A stretch of 47,428 nt of DNA from Marinilabiliaceae bacterium JC017. Lineage in GTDB: Bacteria > Bacteroidota > Bacteroidia > Bacteroidales > Marinilabiliaceae. Below, piece after piece: positions 26,333 to 35,213 of this stretch. How positions within the stretch are numbered: position 1 is the stretch's first letter; each line of letters begins with the position of its first letter. The stretch spans positions 1-47,428 of the forward strand of contig RHGE01000047.1 in the NCBI GenBank assembly GCA_004296775.1. The letters are read 5' to 3'. The position numbers were made by a program, and so were the translations under genes. A model generated the notes under the pieces. It saw only the letters and a program-made list of their open reading frames with translations. It did no database searches and was not told where the DNA came from.

Positions 26333-26371
26333 ATTAAAAAAAGCTGCCCCAACCGGAACAGCTTTTTTAAT
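26333..26371 (-). terminator. intrinsic terminator after the FKBP genes
   Basis: An inverted repeat, AAAAAAAGCTG / CAGCTTTTTT, with a 12-base loop. Both sides carry A/T runs, so it could act in either direction. It lies 23 bases beyond the stop of the FKBP lipoprotein on the minus strand. Confidence 0.85.
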
Positions 26372-26393
26372 ATGTTGCAATAGTTTCTAATGG

Positions 26394-27215
26394 CTATTTC
26401 ACAACTTCAATCAAATCCACATCGAAGATCAACACTTCATTGGGACCTATGTCATTACCGGCTCCTTTTTCGCCATAAGCGAGTTCAGAAGGCACGTACA
26501 AGCGCCACTTGGAACCAACAGGCATCAATTGCAATGCTTCTGTCCATCCTTTAATCACGCCGTTTACGCGGAAAGAAGCGGTATCACCACGTTCCACAGA
26601 GCTATCAAATACTTTTCCGTTAAGCAAAGTACCATGATACTGACATTTGATTTGGCTGCTAGCCTGAGGCTTTTCGCCTTTTCCTGCACGCAAGATTTCA
26701 TACTGCAAACCGGAATCAGTCACTTTCACTTCTGCTTTTTTCTTATTCTCTTCCAGGAATTTTTTTCCTTTCTCAAGGTTTTCAGTAGCTACCTTTTTGT
26801 TAGCTTCATCCTTCGCTGCACGTTTTTCCTCGAATACTTTTCTCAACAACATATCAGCTGTTGTTTCGGTGAAATACGACTTATTATAAGCGAACTGATT
26901 AAGAAATCCTTTTTGAAAAGCGTCAAAGCTGATGGTGTCAAACTGATTCTTACGAAAATCGACATACCTCTTTTGCAATTCTGCATTAGAAAAAGCCTTG
27001 GCCATCTCTACAAAATTAACAGAATCCAATGCAAAGGGAGTTTGTTGCTCCAATTGCTTTTTAATTTGGTTAGCTTCAATGTAACCTAATGCATAACTCA
27101 CACTGTCCAGACGTGTTTTAAAATCCATTTTGCCTGTATTGGGAACTTTAGTGTTACAAGCACCCAATCCAAGAGCCAACGTCAATACAGCAGTAAAAAT
27201 TTTAGTATGATTCAT
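26394..27215 (-). CDS. FKBP-type peptidyl-prolyl isomerase lipoprotein
   Basis: A 273-residue prolyl cis-trans isomerase with a lipoprotein signal (lipobox LGAC, C20). Residues ~28-160 resemble the FKBP N-terminal dimerisation region of Mip/FkpA (RLDSVSYALGYIEANQ, then a charged helix near 130-160). Residues ~175-273 form the FKBP catalytic domain (KCQYHGTLLNGKVFDSS, VIKGWTEALQLMPVGSKW, YVPSELAYGEKGAG). It would act as a foldase in the periplasm or on the outer membrane. It lies 36 bases downstream of a second FKBP gene of cytoplasmic type. The two are probably an operon derived from duplication, since both the FKBP cores and the SYxLGxN start of the helical region are shared. Confidence 0.93.
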   Translation of the reverse strand: MNHTKIFTAVLTLALGLGACNTKVPNTGKMDFKTRLDSVSYALGYIEANQIKKQLEQQTPFALDSVNFVEMAKAFSNAELQKRYVDFRKNQFDTISFDAFQKGFLNQFAYNKSYFTETTADMLLRKVFEEKRAAKDEANKKVATENLEKGKKFLEENKKKAEVKVTDSGLQYEILRAGKGEKPQASSQIKCQYHGTLLNGKVFDSSVERGDTASFRVNGVIKGWTEALQLMPVGSKWRLYVPSELAYGEKGAGNDIGPNEVLIFDVDLIEVVK

Positions 27216-27251
27216 TGATGTTATAATTTTGGATTAAACAAATAATAAGGT

Positions 27252-27836
27252 TTAAACAATTTCCAAAAGTTCTACTTCAAAGATCAAAGTGGTGTGTGGT
27301 GCAATAGCTTGTCCGGCACCTCTTTCGCCATAAGCTAAATCAGAAGGAACATATAGTTTCCACTTCGATCCTACCGGCATCATTTGAAGAGCTTCTACCC
27401 AACCCTGAATAACCCCGTTAACAGGGAATACAGCAGGCTCACCACGTTGTACGCTACTGTCAAAAATTGAACCATCTACTAAGGTTCCATGATAATGACA
27501 CTTAACCTGGTCAGTAGCCTTAGGCATATCACCATCTCCCTGAGCCATGACTTCATATTGCAATCCACTTTCAAGAACGGTAACTTCTTCTCTTTTACCA
27601 TTCTCTGCAAGGAAAGCCTCACCCGCTGCTTTGGCCTTTTCTACCATTTTACTTTGTAACCCGGTAAAATATTTTTGCAAAATTTGATTGGCTTCTTCAG
27701 CAGATATTTCAGTTTCCCCTCCTTCAAAAGCGGTTTTCAATGCCCGGTAAAACACATCCATATCCAATGCCTCCACACCTGAGGATTTCAAACTCGCTGC
27801 AATATTCAATCCTAACGAATAACTGATTTTCTCCAT
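27252..27836 (-). CDS. cytoplasmic FKBP-type peptidyl-prolyl isomerase
   Basis: A 194-residue paralogue of the downstream lipoprotein, but without a signal peptide: it begins directly at MEKISYSLGLNIAASL, the FKBP N-terminal dimerisation motif. The FKBP domain (about 100-194) keeps KCHYHGTLVDGSIFDSS, VIQGWVEALQMMPVGSKW and YVPSDLAYGERGAG. The lack of an export signal implies a cytoplasmic foldase, whereas its neighbour is exported. It is the first gene of the pair. A TTACTTTG box at about 27888-27895 on the minus strand may contribute to its promoter. Confidence 0.93.
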   Translation of the reverse strand: MEKISYSLGLNIAASLKSSGVEALDMDVFYRALKTAFEGGETEISAEEANQILQKYFTGLQSKMVEKAKAAGEAFLAENGKREEVTVLESGLQYEVMAQGDGDMPKATDQVKCHYHGTLVDGSIFDSSVQRGEPAVFPVNGVIQGWVEALQMMPVGSKWKLYVPSDLAYGERGAGQAIAPHTTLIFEVELLEIV

Positions 27837-27969
27837 AATAAACTTTTTCTCTTAAATTAAAATATGAGCGAAAATACATTTTTATTAGCAAAGTAACGCA
27901 TAAATAAGGTATTCCAATAGGGAATTCGCTTTTAGAAATAATTCCCCCATTAATTACTTTTTATTTTCC

Positions 27970-28345
27970 ACTCAAGCCGTGGAGGCTCTTACTTTGTTCA
28001 CCTTTGAATAATTGTTTTAAGGAGTTCACGATTTTCAATTCTCCTACAGTCGAGAAAGTAAGCAAAGAGTCCGCCGACTGCAGCACTCGTTCACCCACTA
28101 CTCCTGAATTTGATGAGACAGCAAGAACTCGCTTCGCTCAAACAGATTTTCTTTCTTAACGTTCCAATCCGTTAAATTTCTTAACGTTATTTTTTGAAGG
28201 CGGAATGTTCATTCAATCTCCTATATTCCAAAAACTTTATAAACCGTTTTAGCTAATAACTTTATTCGTCATAGCCATTAATTATTTTGGACACTAATGA
28301 TATAAAGTATGTGATGCCGTATTATCTCTTTATTACTACCCCAAT
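27970..28345. repeat. dispersed repeat B, copy 1
   Basis: From about 28120 to 28245 this aligns closely with 35030-35150: AACAGATTTTCTTTCTTAACG, then CCAATCCGTTAAATTTCTT, then GAAGGCGGAAT and ATATTCCAAAAAC. Weaker similarity extends on both sides, from CTCAAGCCG near 27972 to a shared CATTAAT...GTGATG segment near 28300. It fills most of the 27837-28380 gap. In each case the element sits just beyond the 3' end of a minus-strand gene. No coding potential is seen. Confidence 0.75.
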
Positions 28346-28380
28346 ATAGCCGAGATAAGAAATGCCCTCATTACATGCCT

Positions 28381-29085
28381 CTATTTATCATCATTCATGC
28401 CGTCTATTGACTTTGTTGCCCGCATCATCTCTCTTTTTCCCGGAGGGCCAGGCAACCGTTCCACTTTAAAGCCGGCAGCAATCAATCGACGACGAATAAT
28501 CCCCTTGGCACAATAGGTTGTCAGAATACCACCAGGATTCATGGCCGAATAGAGCTTACTAAAAATTTCATCACTCCACATTTCCGGTTGGATATCGGGG
28601 GCAAAGGCATCAAAATACACCAGGTCGTAGGTAGAAGGCAGATTCACACTGGTTAAGTCGGTTTCCAATTTCAATAATTCCATCCCGGCGGTCCATGGCA
28701 CCTGTTTATTCCATGGAAGCTGGTGTAGTTTTTCAAACAACTCCTTCTGCTGGGGATCATCTGCGGCGCAATAATTCAATTCCTTTACAACCTCTTCGGT
28801 TATGGGATATTTTTCCAGGGAATGATAAGTAATTTGATGGGCACCCCGGTTTAAAGCCGTTAAAAATGCATTTAATCCTGTCCCCAATCCAATTTCCAAT
28901 ATGGACAGGTTTTCCTTTTTGCAATGGGCCAATCCGGCATTTATAAATACATGCATGGATTCCTGAATGGCTCCATGGGTAGAATGATAGTGTTCATTGA
29001 GTTCGGGCACAAACAGTGTATGGGATCCATCCTCTGAAATCATTACTTCGATTTCCCTGCCCGATGCTAATTTTTTCTTTGTCAT
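28381..29085 (-). CDS. mnmD: MnmD-type tRNA methyltransferase
   Basis: A 234-residue SAM-dependent methyltransferase of the MnmC N-domain family (Methyltransf_30). It has the start motif LASGREIEVMISEDGSHTLF, the SAM-binding glycine-rich loop LEIGLGTGLNAFL near residue 62-74, DAFAPDIQPEMWS, and the end GPPGKREMMRA. The stand-alone form lacks the FAD oxidase domain of E. coli MnmC, and in many bacteria completes 5-methylaminomethyl-2-thiouridine at tRNA wobble position 34. No mnmC2 oxidase gene is nearby. It is preceded by a repeat C fragment and followed by repeat B; it appears to be a single gene. Confidence 0.88.
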   Translation of the reverse strand: MTKKKLASGREIEVMISEDGSHTLFVPELNEHYHSTHGAIQESMHVFINAGLAHCKKENLSILEIGLGTGLNAFLTALNRGAHQITYHSLEKYPITEEVVKELNYCAADDPQQKELFEKLHQLPWNKQVPWTAGMELLKLETDLTSVNLPSTYDLVYFDAFAPDIQPEMWSDEIFSKLYSAMNPGGILTTYCAKGIIRRRLIAAGFKVERLPGPPGKREMMRATKSIDGMNDDK

Positions 29086-29142
29086 TGGTTTTGTTTTCTT
29101 TTGGCATGTCTAAAATTTCACTCATAAAGCCGTTTCCCCTAA

Positions 29143-29190
29143 CCTGGACAAGCCAGAAAAGTAAAAAGTATCAAGTACAAAGTACCAAGA
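29143..29190. repeat. dispersed repeat C, partial copy 3
   Basis: The sequence TGGACAAGCCAGAAAAGTAA matches the start of the elements at 3542 and 13483. After it the sequence diverges into AAGTATCAAGTACAAAGTACC, a short simple repeat. It sits between two minus-strand genes. Confidence 0.5.
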
Positions 29191-29273
29191 TGATTTACTG
29201 CTCGCCAATAAATTCACCAATATCACCTGTAAGACACTAAAAGAACAGGAAACGAGCCCATGATCGACAGCCT

Positions 29274-30710
29274 TTATTCTATTTCCTCCTCTGAGGAAAA
29301 TATCTGCTGCCGTATCCTGGTAGGAACAAAAGCTAATAAAATACGTTTCCGCATGGGTATATTATCAGGCATCGCATGTGACAACACAATCATAAACCAG
29401 CTCATGAGCACCACTCCCTTAAGCACACTTGAAAAGGTCAGGGCCCACCAGATACCATACATTCCCCAAATATGCTCAGAAGTTAGGACCATGGCAGCCG
29501 GAATGCGCATACCGGTAAAGACAATACCCACTACTGAAGGCGGCACCGACCTGCCGATACCATTAAAAGCTCCCCGCGTAATAATTTCGGTGATCATGAA
29601 TACTTGAGATATCCCTAATATTTTGAGATAGATAATCCCCAGCCGGAGTGGTTCCGGCTCATAAAGAAAAACAGAAAAGATATACTTTCCTCCGGCCATG
29701 AATGCCACTGTTACAATGGTTCCCAGCATCGCACCGATACCCAAAGTGGTGAAATAGCCCTTTCGAATGCGCGCCCAGTTTCCGGCCCCGAAATTCTGCC
29801 CGGTGAAACTACCCAGCGCGGTGGCAAATCCCGAGGATGTCATCCAGGAGATGGCCTCTATTTGTGACCCCACACTCTGCACCGCAATGGGCGTATCGCC
29901 CCATTTAGTAATCATGCGGGCCAGCACCATGGCAAAGATGGCAAACAGGCAACTTTCCAATGCCACCGGTGAGCCTACCTTAAAGACTTGGCGGGTAATG
30001 TCACGACTCAAATGAAATTTGCGCAGGTCAAGCGACATCATTTCCGATTTAATAATAAACCGAAAAATAAACACGCCAAATACAATTAATTGAGATATTA
30101 CGGTAGCAACAGCAGCCCCTTCCACCTCCATGCGGGGGAAAGGCCCCACCCCAAGAATCAGCAAAGGATCCAGCACAATATTTAATACCAAGCCAATAAA
30201 TAGATACCAGAATGGCCGTCGGCTGTTTCCGGCACCATTATAAATTCCCTGGAACGTAGGATTAACAAAGGTAAAAACAAACCCACAGCTAATGATCCGC
30301 AGGTAATCAATGGCATCGCCTTCAATCTTAGGGGATGAAAGACGAAAAATACCTATCAATTGAGGTGAAAAAACAAAGGTAGCCGTCGCATACAAAAGGG
30401 AAAGAACCATTCCCCAAAACAAAGCATGACGGGCAAACCGGGCAGCCATATCACCGTCTTTACGCCCATAGGATTGTGACACGCCAACTTCGGCCCCAAT
30501 ACGCGTAATGAGCAACAGCGATATCCCAAACCAGAAAAAAAAGCCGGCAGCTCCCACTGAGGCTACCGCATCACTACCCACTCTGCCTATCCAGATCATA
30601 TCCGTCAGGTTATAGGCCATTTGCATAAAAGAAGTGCCTATAATGGGCATCGCCAACTTTACTAACTGTTTGAAAATTGGTCCCTGTGTTAAGTCGATTG
30701 TCTTATTCAT
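29274..30710 (-). CDS. MATE family efflux transporter
   Basis: A 478-residue inner-membrane antiporter of the MATE (MatE) family with about 12 hydrophobic helices in two homologous halves. Each half begins with a motif typical of the family: FKQLVKLAMPIIGTSFMQMAYNLTDMIWIGRVG in the first (written across residues ~12-44) and VFKVGSPVALESCLFAIFAMVLARM in the second. It would export cations or drug-like molecules using sodium or proton gradients. A TATTTTTG box is centred about 15 bases upstream of the start, giving a very short leader. It is divergent from dinB. Substrate is unknown. Confidence 0.92.
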   Translation of the reverse strand: MNKTIDLTQGPIFKQLVKLAMPIIGTSFMQMAYNLTDMIWIGRVGSDAVASVGAAGFFFWFGISLLLITRIGAEVGVSQSYGRKDGDMAARFARHALFWGMVLSLLYATATFVFSPQLIGIFRLSSPKIEGDAIDYLRIISCGFVFTFVNPTFQGIYNGAGNSRRPFWYLFIGLVLNIVLDPLLILGVGPFPRMEVEGAAVATVISQLIVFGVFIFRFIIKSEMMSLDLRKFHLSRDITRQVFKVGSPVALESCLFAIFAMVLARMITKWGDTPIAVQSVGSQIEAISWMTSSGFATALGSFTGQNFGAGNWARIRKGYFTTLGIGAMLGTIVTVAFMAGGKYIFSVFLYEPEPLRLGIIYLKILGISQVFMITEIITRGAFNGIGRSVPPSVVGIVFTGMRIPAAMVLTSEHIWGMYGIWWALTFSSVLKGVVLMSWFMIVLSHAMPDNIPMRKRILLAFVPTRIRQQIFSSEEEIE

Positions 30711-30916
30711 AATTCAGGCGCAAAAATAACAACAATATTGAGACAAAAGCGTTAAGAAACGTTACACAACACCCGGATTTAGCTGTTTGTTTTTCACACA
30801 TACAAAAAAACAATCCGGTAATAACTCCTTAGACATCAAAAAAAATAGTTGTCCTACGAAACCTTCTGCCTTTATCTTTTTGGGGATATCCCATTGATCC
30901 TATAATATTGCACCCG

Positions 30917-31984
30917 ATGCGAAAGATTATACATATCGACATGGATGCCTTTTTTGCCTCTATTGAGCAACGCGACCATCCGGAACTGAAAGGTAAACCG
31001 GTAGCCGTTGGCCGGAGTGAAGAACGAGGAGTGGTGGCAGCCGCCAGCTATGAGGCGCGAAAATTTGGCGTACGCTCAGCCATGCCTTCCAAAACCGCCC
31101 GGGCCAGATGTCGTCACCTCATCTTTATGCCGCCACGTTTTGAGGTTTACAAACAGGTTTCGAATCAGATCATGGCCATCTTCAGAGAATATACCGACCT
31201 GGTGGAACCTCTTTCCATCGATGAAGCCTTCCTGGATGTCACCGTCAACAAAAAGGATATACCGTCTGCCACGCTTATAGCCAGGGAAATTAAGCAACGC
31301 ATCGTAGACACTACCCAATTAACCGCCTCGGCCGGTATCAGCGTCAACAAATTCCTGGCAAAAGTGGCCTCCGACCAGCTCAAACCCGATGGTATGTTTG
31401 TCATCACTCCCGGTAAAGTGCTTCCCTTCATTGAACAGCTCCCTATTGAAAAATTCTTTGGGGTAGGCAAGAAAACAGCCGAAAAGATGCACCGGCTGAA
31501 CATCAAAAACGGCAAAGACCTGCAGCAACATGACCTGCCGTTTCTGCTGCATCAATTTGGGAAACAAGGCAAATACTTTTATGACATTGCACGGGGAATT
31601 GATAACCGGCCGGTCACCCCTTTTCGGGAACGCAAGTCGGTAGGCATCGAAAATACCTTCCTGGCAGACCTGACAACCCAGCCACAGATCACCACCGAAT
31701 TGGAACGCCTCATTGAAGGTTTGATAAAACGCATGCAAAAGGCCGCGAAAAAGGGCCGCACCCTCACCCTGAAGGTGAAATACAGCAACTTTGAACAGAT
31801 TACCCGCTCTACTACACCGGGTTATTTCATAACCTCCAAAATACAATTGGAGATGCTTGCAGAAACACTCATAAAAGAAGCCGATCTGAGCCGCCCCATC
31901 CGGTTACTGGGCTTAAGCCTCTCCAATTTCCCCGGCGATAAACCACAGGATGCCATCCAGCTGGAGATTAATTTTCCGGGATAG
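30917..31984 (+). CDS. dinB: DNA polymerase IV (Y family)
   Basis: A 355-residue translesion polymerase. The ATG at 30917 is chosen over a TTG three codons earlier, because MRKIIHIDMDAFFASIEQ is the standard start; D8 of HIDMD is a catalytic metal ligand. The second acidic motif SIDEAFLDV lies near residue 100. The finger/palm motif VAAASYEARKFGVRSAMP, the HhH-type GVGKKTAEKMH region and the little-finger domain (about 240-345) follow. It performs error-prone bypass of damaged DNA. The C-terminus (ending IQLEINFPG) lacks an obvious beta-clamp motif by eye, apart from QLEINF, which is a candidate (QLxLF-like). It stands alone on the plus strand; no LexA box could be identified with confidence. 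Confidence 0.95.
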   Translation: MRKIIHIDMDAFFASIEQRDHPELKGKPVAVGRSEERGVVAAASYEARKFGVRSAMPSKTARARCRHLIFMPPRFEVYKQVSNQIMAIFREYTDLVEPLSIDEAFLDVTVNKKDIPSATLIAREIKQRIVDTTQLTASAGISVNKFLAKVASDQLKPDGMFVITPGKVLPFIEQLPIEKFFGVGKKTAEKMHRLNIKNGKDLQQHDLPFLLHQFGKQGKYFYDIARGIDNRPVTPFRERKSVGIENTFLADLTTQPQITTELERLIEGLIKRMQKAAKKGRTLTLKVKYSNFEQITRSTTPGYFITSKIQLEMLAETLIKEADLSRPIRLLGLSLSNFPGDKPQDAIQLEINFPG

Positions 31985-32186
31985 AAACTCCTCTACTATA
32001 ATTGACGTTTGTAATCCCCCATACACTATGATATACAATAAGGAAATACCTCCCCGGATTAATCTACAGGACTAAAATCAACCAAAACTAATTTTCAAAC
32101 ATGCAAACTTTCATGCACAACACATTTTATATACATTTATCATCATTTTAACTTAACACAACAGCATCATTCTTAATCAAACAGAA

Positions 32187-33455
32187 ATGTCAAAACTAAC
32201 CTCTATTTTTCTATTTATTTTTCTCCCCTTCTTTCAGTTCATAAACAGCCAAAACTCAGATAATAGCCTGGATATAGAAGATGAAATAATCCATTTGCTT
32301 TCAGAAATAAAGAAGGATACCGATCGGGTCAAGCTTTGGAAAAAAGAAATACTGGGACCCACACTCTTTATTAATAGAACAACAAAAAAAGCTTATTGTA
32401 ACTACAAATTAAATAATGCATTTAAAAGAGTAAGGGATGAACTCTATTCAGGTCAATTACCAGATGATATTATTGTTGCTAACTCAACCGCTCAGATTAA
32501 TGGTATAAACTGCGCAATGATTGCCTTGCCCTTACCTTCATCCATAAGTTCCAAAAAAACACTTGTAATCCATGAATCATTTCATCGCATACAAGATTCG
32601 GTTATTCAAAACCATGCCTATTACAATGAGCATATCGATAATAAAGACGCCCGTATATTATTAAAATTAGAATGGGAATACCTCATAAGAGCTTATACCG
32701 AGAAAGACAAAAACACCAAAACTGAATATTGTCATAAGGCACTGGATTATCGAGCTCAAAGAAGAAAGATTTATCCTGAATGTGCGAAAAATGAAAACTA
32801 TTTTGAATTAGAAGAAGGCTTAGCTGAATATACGGCAGTTAAATATTGTTTTCGAACCCGTACTGAAATTGCTGACTATTTAAATAATCAGTGGACGAAG
32901 TTCAAACCTGCCCAATCATTTATCAGGACATTTGGTTATTTATCGGGTTTATCCTATGCCCTGCTATTAGATGATTACAATACAGAATGGCGATTAAATT
33001 CTAATGAAATAGAAGACCTGGGAGCTTTATTACTAAAACATTTGCCAATGGCACAATATGAGTCCATGTCAAATAGTAATGACACGTTATACCATCGCAT
33101 CACTCAAGAAGAAAACAACATCTATCAACAAAGACAACAGTTTCTGAATTCGATCATAACCAAATTAGATACCGCAAAATTCTTAATCTTCGAACTTACA
33201 GAAAACAAATCCATTGGATTTAATCCCTCTGACATGCATGATTTAGATAGCCTTGGCACTTACTTTCCTTTTATTGAAGTAAAGGACAACTGGGGCACCG
33301 TAAAGGTAAAAAGAGGCAATGGTGCCTTAATTAGTGATAATTGGTCAATCCTAAAAGTCATTCAAGGGGATAATCTTGAAATGAATCTTTCCAACGCCTG
33401 GAGATTCTACATAGATACTGAAGGAAATAAAGTCTTGAAACAAACCTCCCATTAA
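32187..33455 (+). CDS. putative secreted gluzincin-like metallopeptidase
   Basis: A 422-residue exported protein (signal peptide about 1-21, ending INSQ) of no recognised named family. Residues 129-133 read HESFH, an exact HExxH zincin motif (VIHESFHRIQDS). About 75 residues later comes YFELEEGLAEYTAVKY (E209/E210/E214), matching the EGLAEY-type Glu helix that gives the third zinc ligand in gluzincins. This supports a zinc metallopeptidase; substrate is unknown. The C-terminal part (330-422) is beta-rich and may be an accessory domain. It has no operon partner: a terminator follows at 33597-33632. Alternatives are an inactive homologue or a metal-binding esterase, which is less likely. Confidence 0.65.
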   Translation: MSKLTSIFLFIFLPFFQFINSQNSDNSLDIEDEIIHLLSEIKKDTDRVKLWKKEILGPTLFINRTTKKAYCNYKLNNAFKRVRDELYSGQLPDDIIVANSTAQINGINCAMIALPLPSSISSKKTLVIHESFHRIQDSVIQNHAYYNEHIDNKDARILLKLEWEYLIRAYTEKDKNTKTEYCHKALDYRAQRRKIYPECAKNENYFELEEGLAEYTAVKYCFRTRTEIADYLNNQWTKFKPAQSFIRTFGYLSGLSYALLLDDYNTEWRLNSNEIEDLGALLLKHLPMAQYESMSNSNDTLYHRITQEENNIYQQRQQFLNSIITKLDTAKFLIFELTENKSIGFNPSDMHDLDSLGTYFPFIEVKDNWGTVKVKRGNGALISDNWSILKVIQGDNLEMNLSNAWRFYIDTEGNKVLKQTSH

Positions 33456-33596
33456 TGCGATGCAAAATGCAATCTTTTAAGCTCATCAATTACTTGATTT
33501 AAATGATCCCTGCACTACGCTTTTAATTGGTTAATCATCTATCGGCACTATACCAAGGTCATTTTGAAAATGCCTTTCATATAATCTATGGAAAAC

Positions 33597-33632
33597 AAAA
33601 AGCGTCTTTGAAATGAATCAAAGACGCTTTTG
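33597..33632. terminator. bidirectional intrinsic terminator
   Basis: A perfect stem of 13 bp (AAAAGCGTCTTTG / CAAAGACGCTTTT) with an 8-base loop, followed by TGTTTCC on the plus strand and TTGTTTTCC on the minus strand. It is placed between the convergent metallopeptidase and the 92-residue gene. Confidence 0.92.
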
Positions 33633-33649
33633 TTTCCTTCATGTATGTC

Positions 33650-33928
33650 TTATGCCTTATTCAAATTGTCTGTCAATTCCATGAAACGGGCATACATATC
33701 TTTACGCAAATTCTGGAAGAAAGCTTTTACCAATTTGCGGTTATCTTTTCCATCCGGATGATTGGCTCTTGCAATAAACTCAGCTTTAAAATTTACTGCT
33801 TCAACCATTATTTTAGCTATTTGTTCCTTATCTGCGTCTTCGTGCAATAATTGCTTCACATAGCAGTCTGTAAAAAGTTCGGAAGCCAAAAAGTTAATGT
33901 CTTTCTTAAGATTTCTAATGCTTGACAT
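33650..33928 (-). CDS. small conserved-looking alpha-helical protein, unknown
   Basis: A 92-residue protein, mostly helical and charged (KDINFLASELFTDCYVKQL, then EQIAKIMVEAVNFKAEFIAR). No signal peptide, motif or domain was recognised. It lies 17 bases from the upstream membrane protein gene on the same strand and probably shares its transcript. Codon usage and protein-like composition, with the terminator just beyond its stop, support that it is real. Confidence 0.72.
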   Translation of the reverse strand: MSSIRNLKKDINFLASELFTDCYVKQLLHEDADKEQIAKIMVEAVNFKAEFIARANHPDGKDNRKLVKAFFQNLRKDMYARFMELTDNLNKA

Positions 33929-33945
33929 AGTTCCAATATTTAAAT

Positions 33946-34653
33946 TTATCGCAATGCTGTTTCAAAAAATTCCGGTTCGAAGATACGTTTAAATTCTTTA
34001 GTATTGAACTGCCAGCAAACAGAAAGATAAAAAACCTGTGTCTTACCATACTTACCGTAATCAATGTCGCCTTTCCGGTAATCGTGATTCAAGAAATCAT
34101 CCAGGTAATACTTAAATTTCAGGTTTAATCCCCTGGGCAACTGAATACCGGCAAATAACGAAGGCACAAAACGCTTGGTCTTCTTACTAAACCATTCGGT
34201 GGTTTTATACTTTTGACCGTCTTTCCAATATTTCTCTTTGTAGTGAAACAACAATTCATATTCAGCCCCGCCAAAAATATAGAAATGCTTGCTGAACGAC
34301 CCCAGCTTAATGGCCAAGGGCAATCCCAGGGTATAGGATCGTTGCTTAATCTTGTCATATACCTCTTCTTCCTTAAGGAACCCATCTTCATTAATAAACC
34401 CAACATTACGAATAGCCAAGCCGGAATAGAGCCCCACATTATCGGTAAAATCCATATGCCAATACTGGCCGATATTAAGAAAACTGGTAAAACGCATATT
34501 TCCGGAGATCGGTTCCATCTGCCCGTTAATGCGCTGCTCAACATCGGACCATTGAAACAATAACTCACCACTGGTTACCGGATAAATATCCATTTGAGCC
34601 TTCGAAGGATTTATTGCCAATGTCATTAGCAATACAAATAGTAGCTTCTTCAT
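33946..34653 (-). CDS. outer-membrane beta-barrel protein
   Basis: A 235-residue protein with a signal peptide (MKKLLFVLLMTLAINPSKAQ) followed by alternating strands typical of a small outer-membrane barrel (WHMDFTDNVGLYSGLAIRN, YTLGLPLAIKLG, FYIFGGAEYELLFHYKEKYW, FVPSLFAGIQLPRGLNLKF, QVFYLSVCWQF). It belongs to the broad class of PorT/OmpA-like barrels of Bacteroidota with no assigned substrate. A TACATTTG promoter box lies 35-42 bases upstream on the minus strand. The 92-residue gene follows in the same transcription unit. Confidence 0.8.
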   Translation of the reverse strand: MKKLLFVLLMTLAINPSKAQMDIYPVTSGELLFQWSDVEQRINGQMEPISGNMRFTSFLNIGQYWHMDFTDNVGLYSGLAIRNVGFINEDGFLKEEEVYDKIKQRSYTLGLPLAIKLGSFSKHFYIFGGAEYELLFHYKEKYWKDGQKYKTTEWFSKKTKRFVPSLFAGIQLPRGLNLKFKYYLDDFLNHDYRKGDIDYGKYGKTQVFYLSVCWQFNTKEFKRIFEPEFFETALR

Positions 34654-34687
34654 GATTAATTTACAATTAGGTTAGTCAACTAAAACC

Positions 34688-34695
34688 CAAATGTA
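34688..34695 (-). promoter_or_regulatory. Bacteroidota-type -7 box for the outer-membrane protein gene
   Basis: On the minus strand this reads TACATTTG, an exact TAnnTTTG match, 35 bases upstream of the ATG at 34653. No clear -33 TTTG at the usual spacing was seen. Confidence 0.4.
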
Positions 34696-34822
34696 AGCAA
34701 TTATAAAACGCACTAAAATAAGCGACTGCAGGATTTGATTAACGGCAGGAATCGACCAGGAATATTCAATGATTTATGGTCAGGAACAAGTTCAGAAAGC
34801 GACAGGTGCCTATGAACTAAAA

Positions 34823-34862
34823 AAATGGGCATCTCAACAGCTTGAGATGCCCATTTCATTTA
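34823..34862 (-). terminator. intrinsic terminator
   Basis: A perfect 15-bp inverted repeat (AAATGGGCATCTCAA / TTGAGATGCCCATTT) with a 4-base loop. On the minus strand it is followed by TTTTTTTAG, so it probably ends transcripts coming from the lipoprotein gene at 35214, across repeat B. Confidence 0.9.
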
Positions 34863-34921
34863 TTTAAAAAGTATCATTTAGGATCAGTATTGTCAAATAT
34901 AAATCAGTATTAACCAATGTG

Positions 34922-35205
34922 CTCAAGCCGCACTGGCTTTTACTTTTTTGCTACAGCGAAAAAAAGTAAACAAAAAACGCCGCCGCTCACAATAAATAAC
35001 TAAAATTTAACTCCTTTCCACTGAAAGAAAATAACTCGCTGCGCTTCAAACAGATTTTCTTTCTTAACGCTCCAATCCGTTAAATTTCTTTACGTTATTT
35101 CTTGAAGGCGGAATACCCAAGGAAGCCCCGATATTCCAAAAACATCACTAACACACTATAGCAAATACCTTTATCCATTTTAACCATTAATGATTTGTGA
35201 TGGGT
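34922..35205. repeat. dispersed repeat B, copy 2
   Basis: The core (35040-35150) is nearly identical to 28130-28240. The upstream part contains a hairpin TTACTTTTTTGC-TACA-GCGAAAAAAAGTAA followed by AACGCCGCCGC, a phrase seen in many Bacteroidota intergenic regions by memory. The end abuts the stop of the lipoprotein gene at 35214. Confidence 0.75.
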
Positions 35206-35213
35206 GACTACCC

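Noticed and set aside
30721-30728. Promoter box (TATTTTTG on the minus strand) for the MATE gene
   Set aside because: It matches TAnnTTTG, but its position leaves almost no leader before the ATG, and the upstream spacing is short; kept only as a remark.
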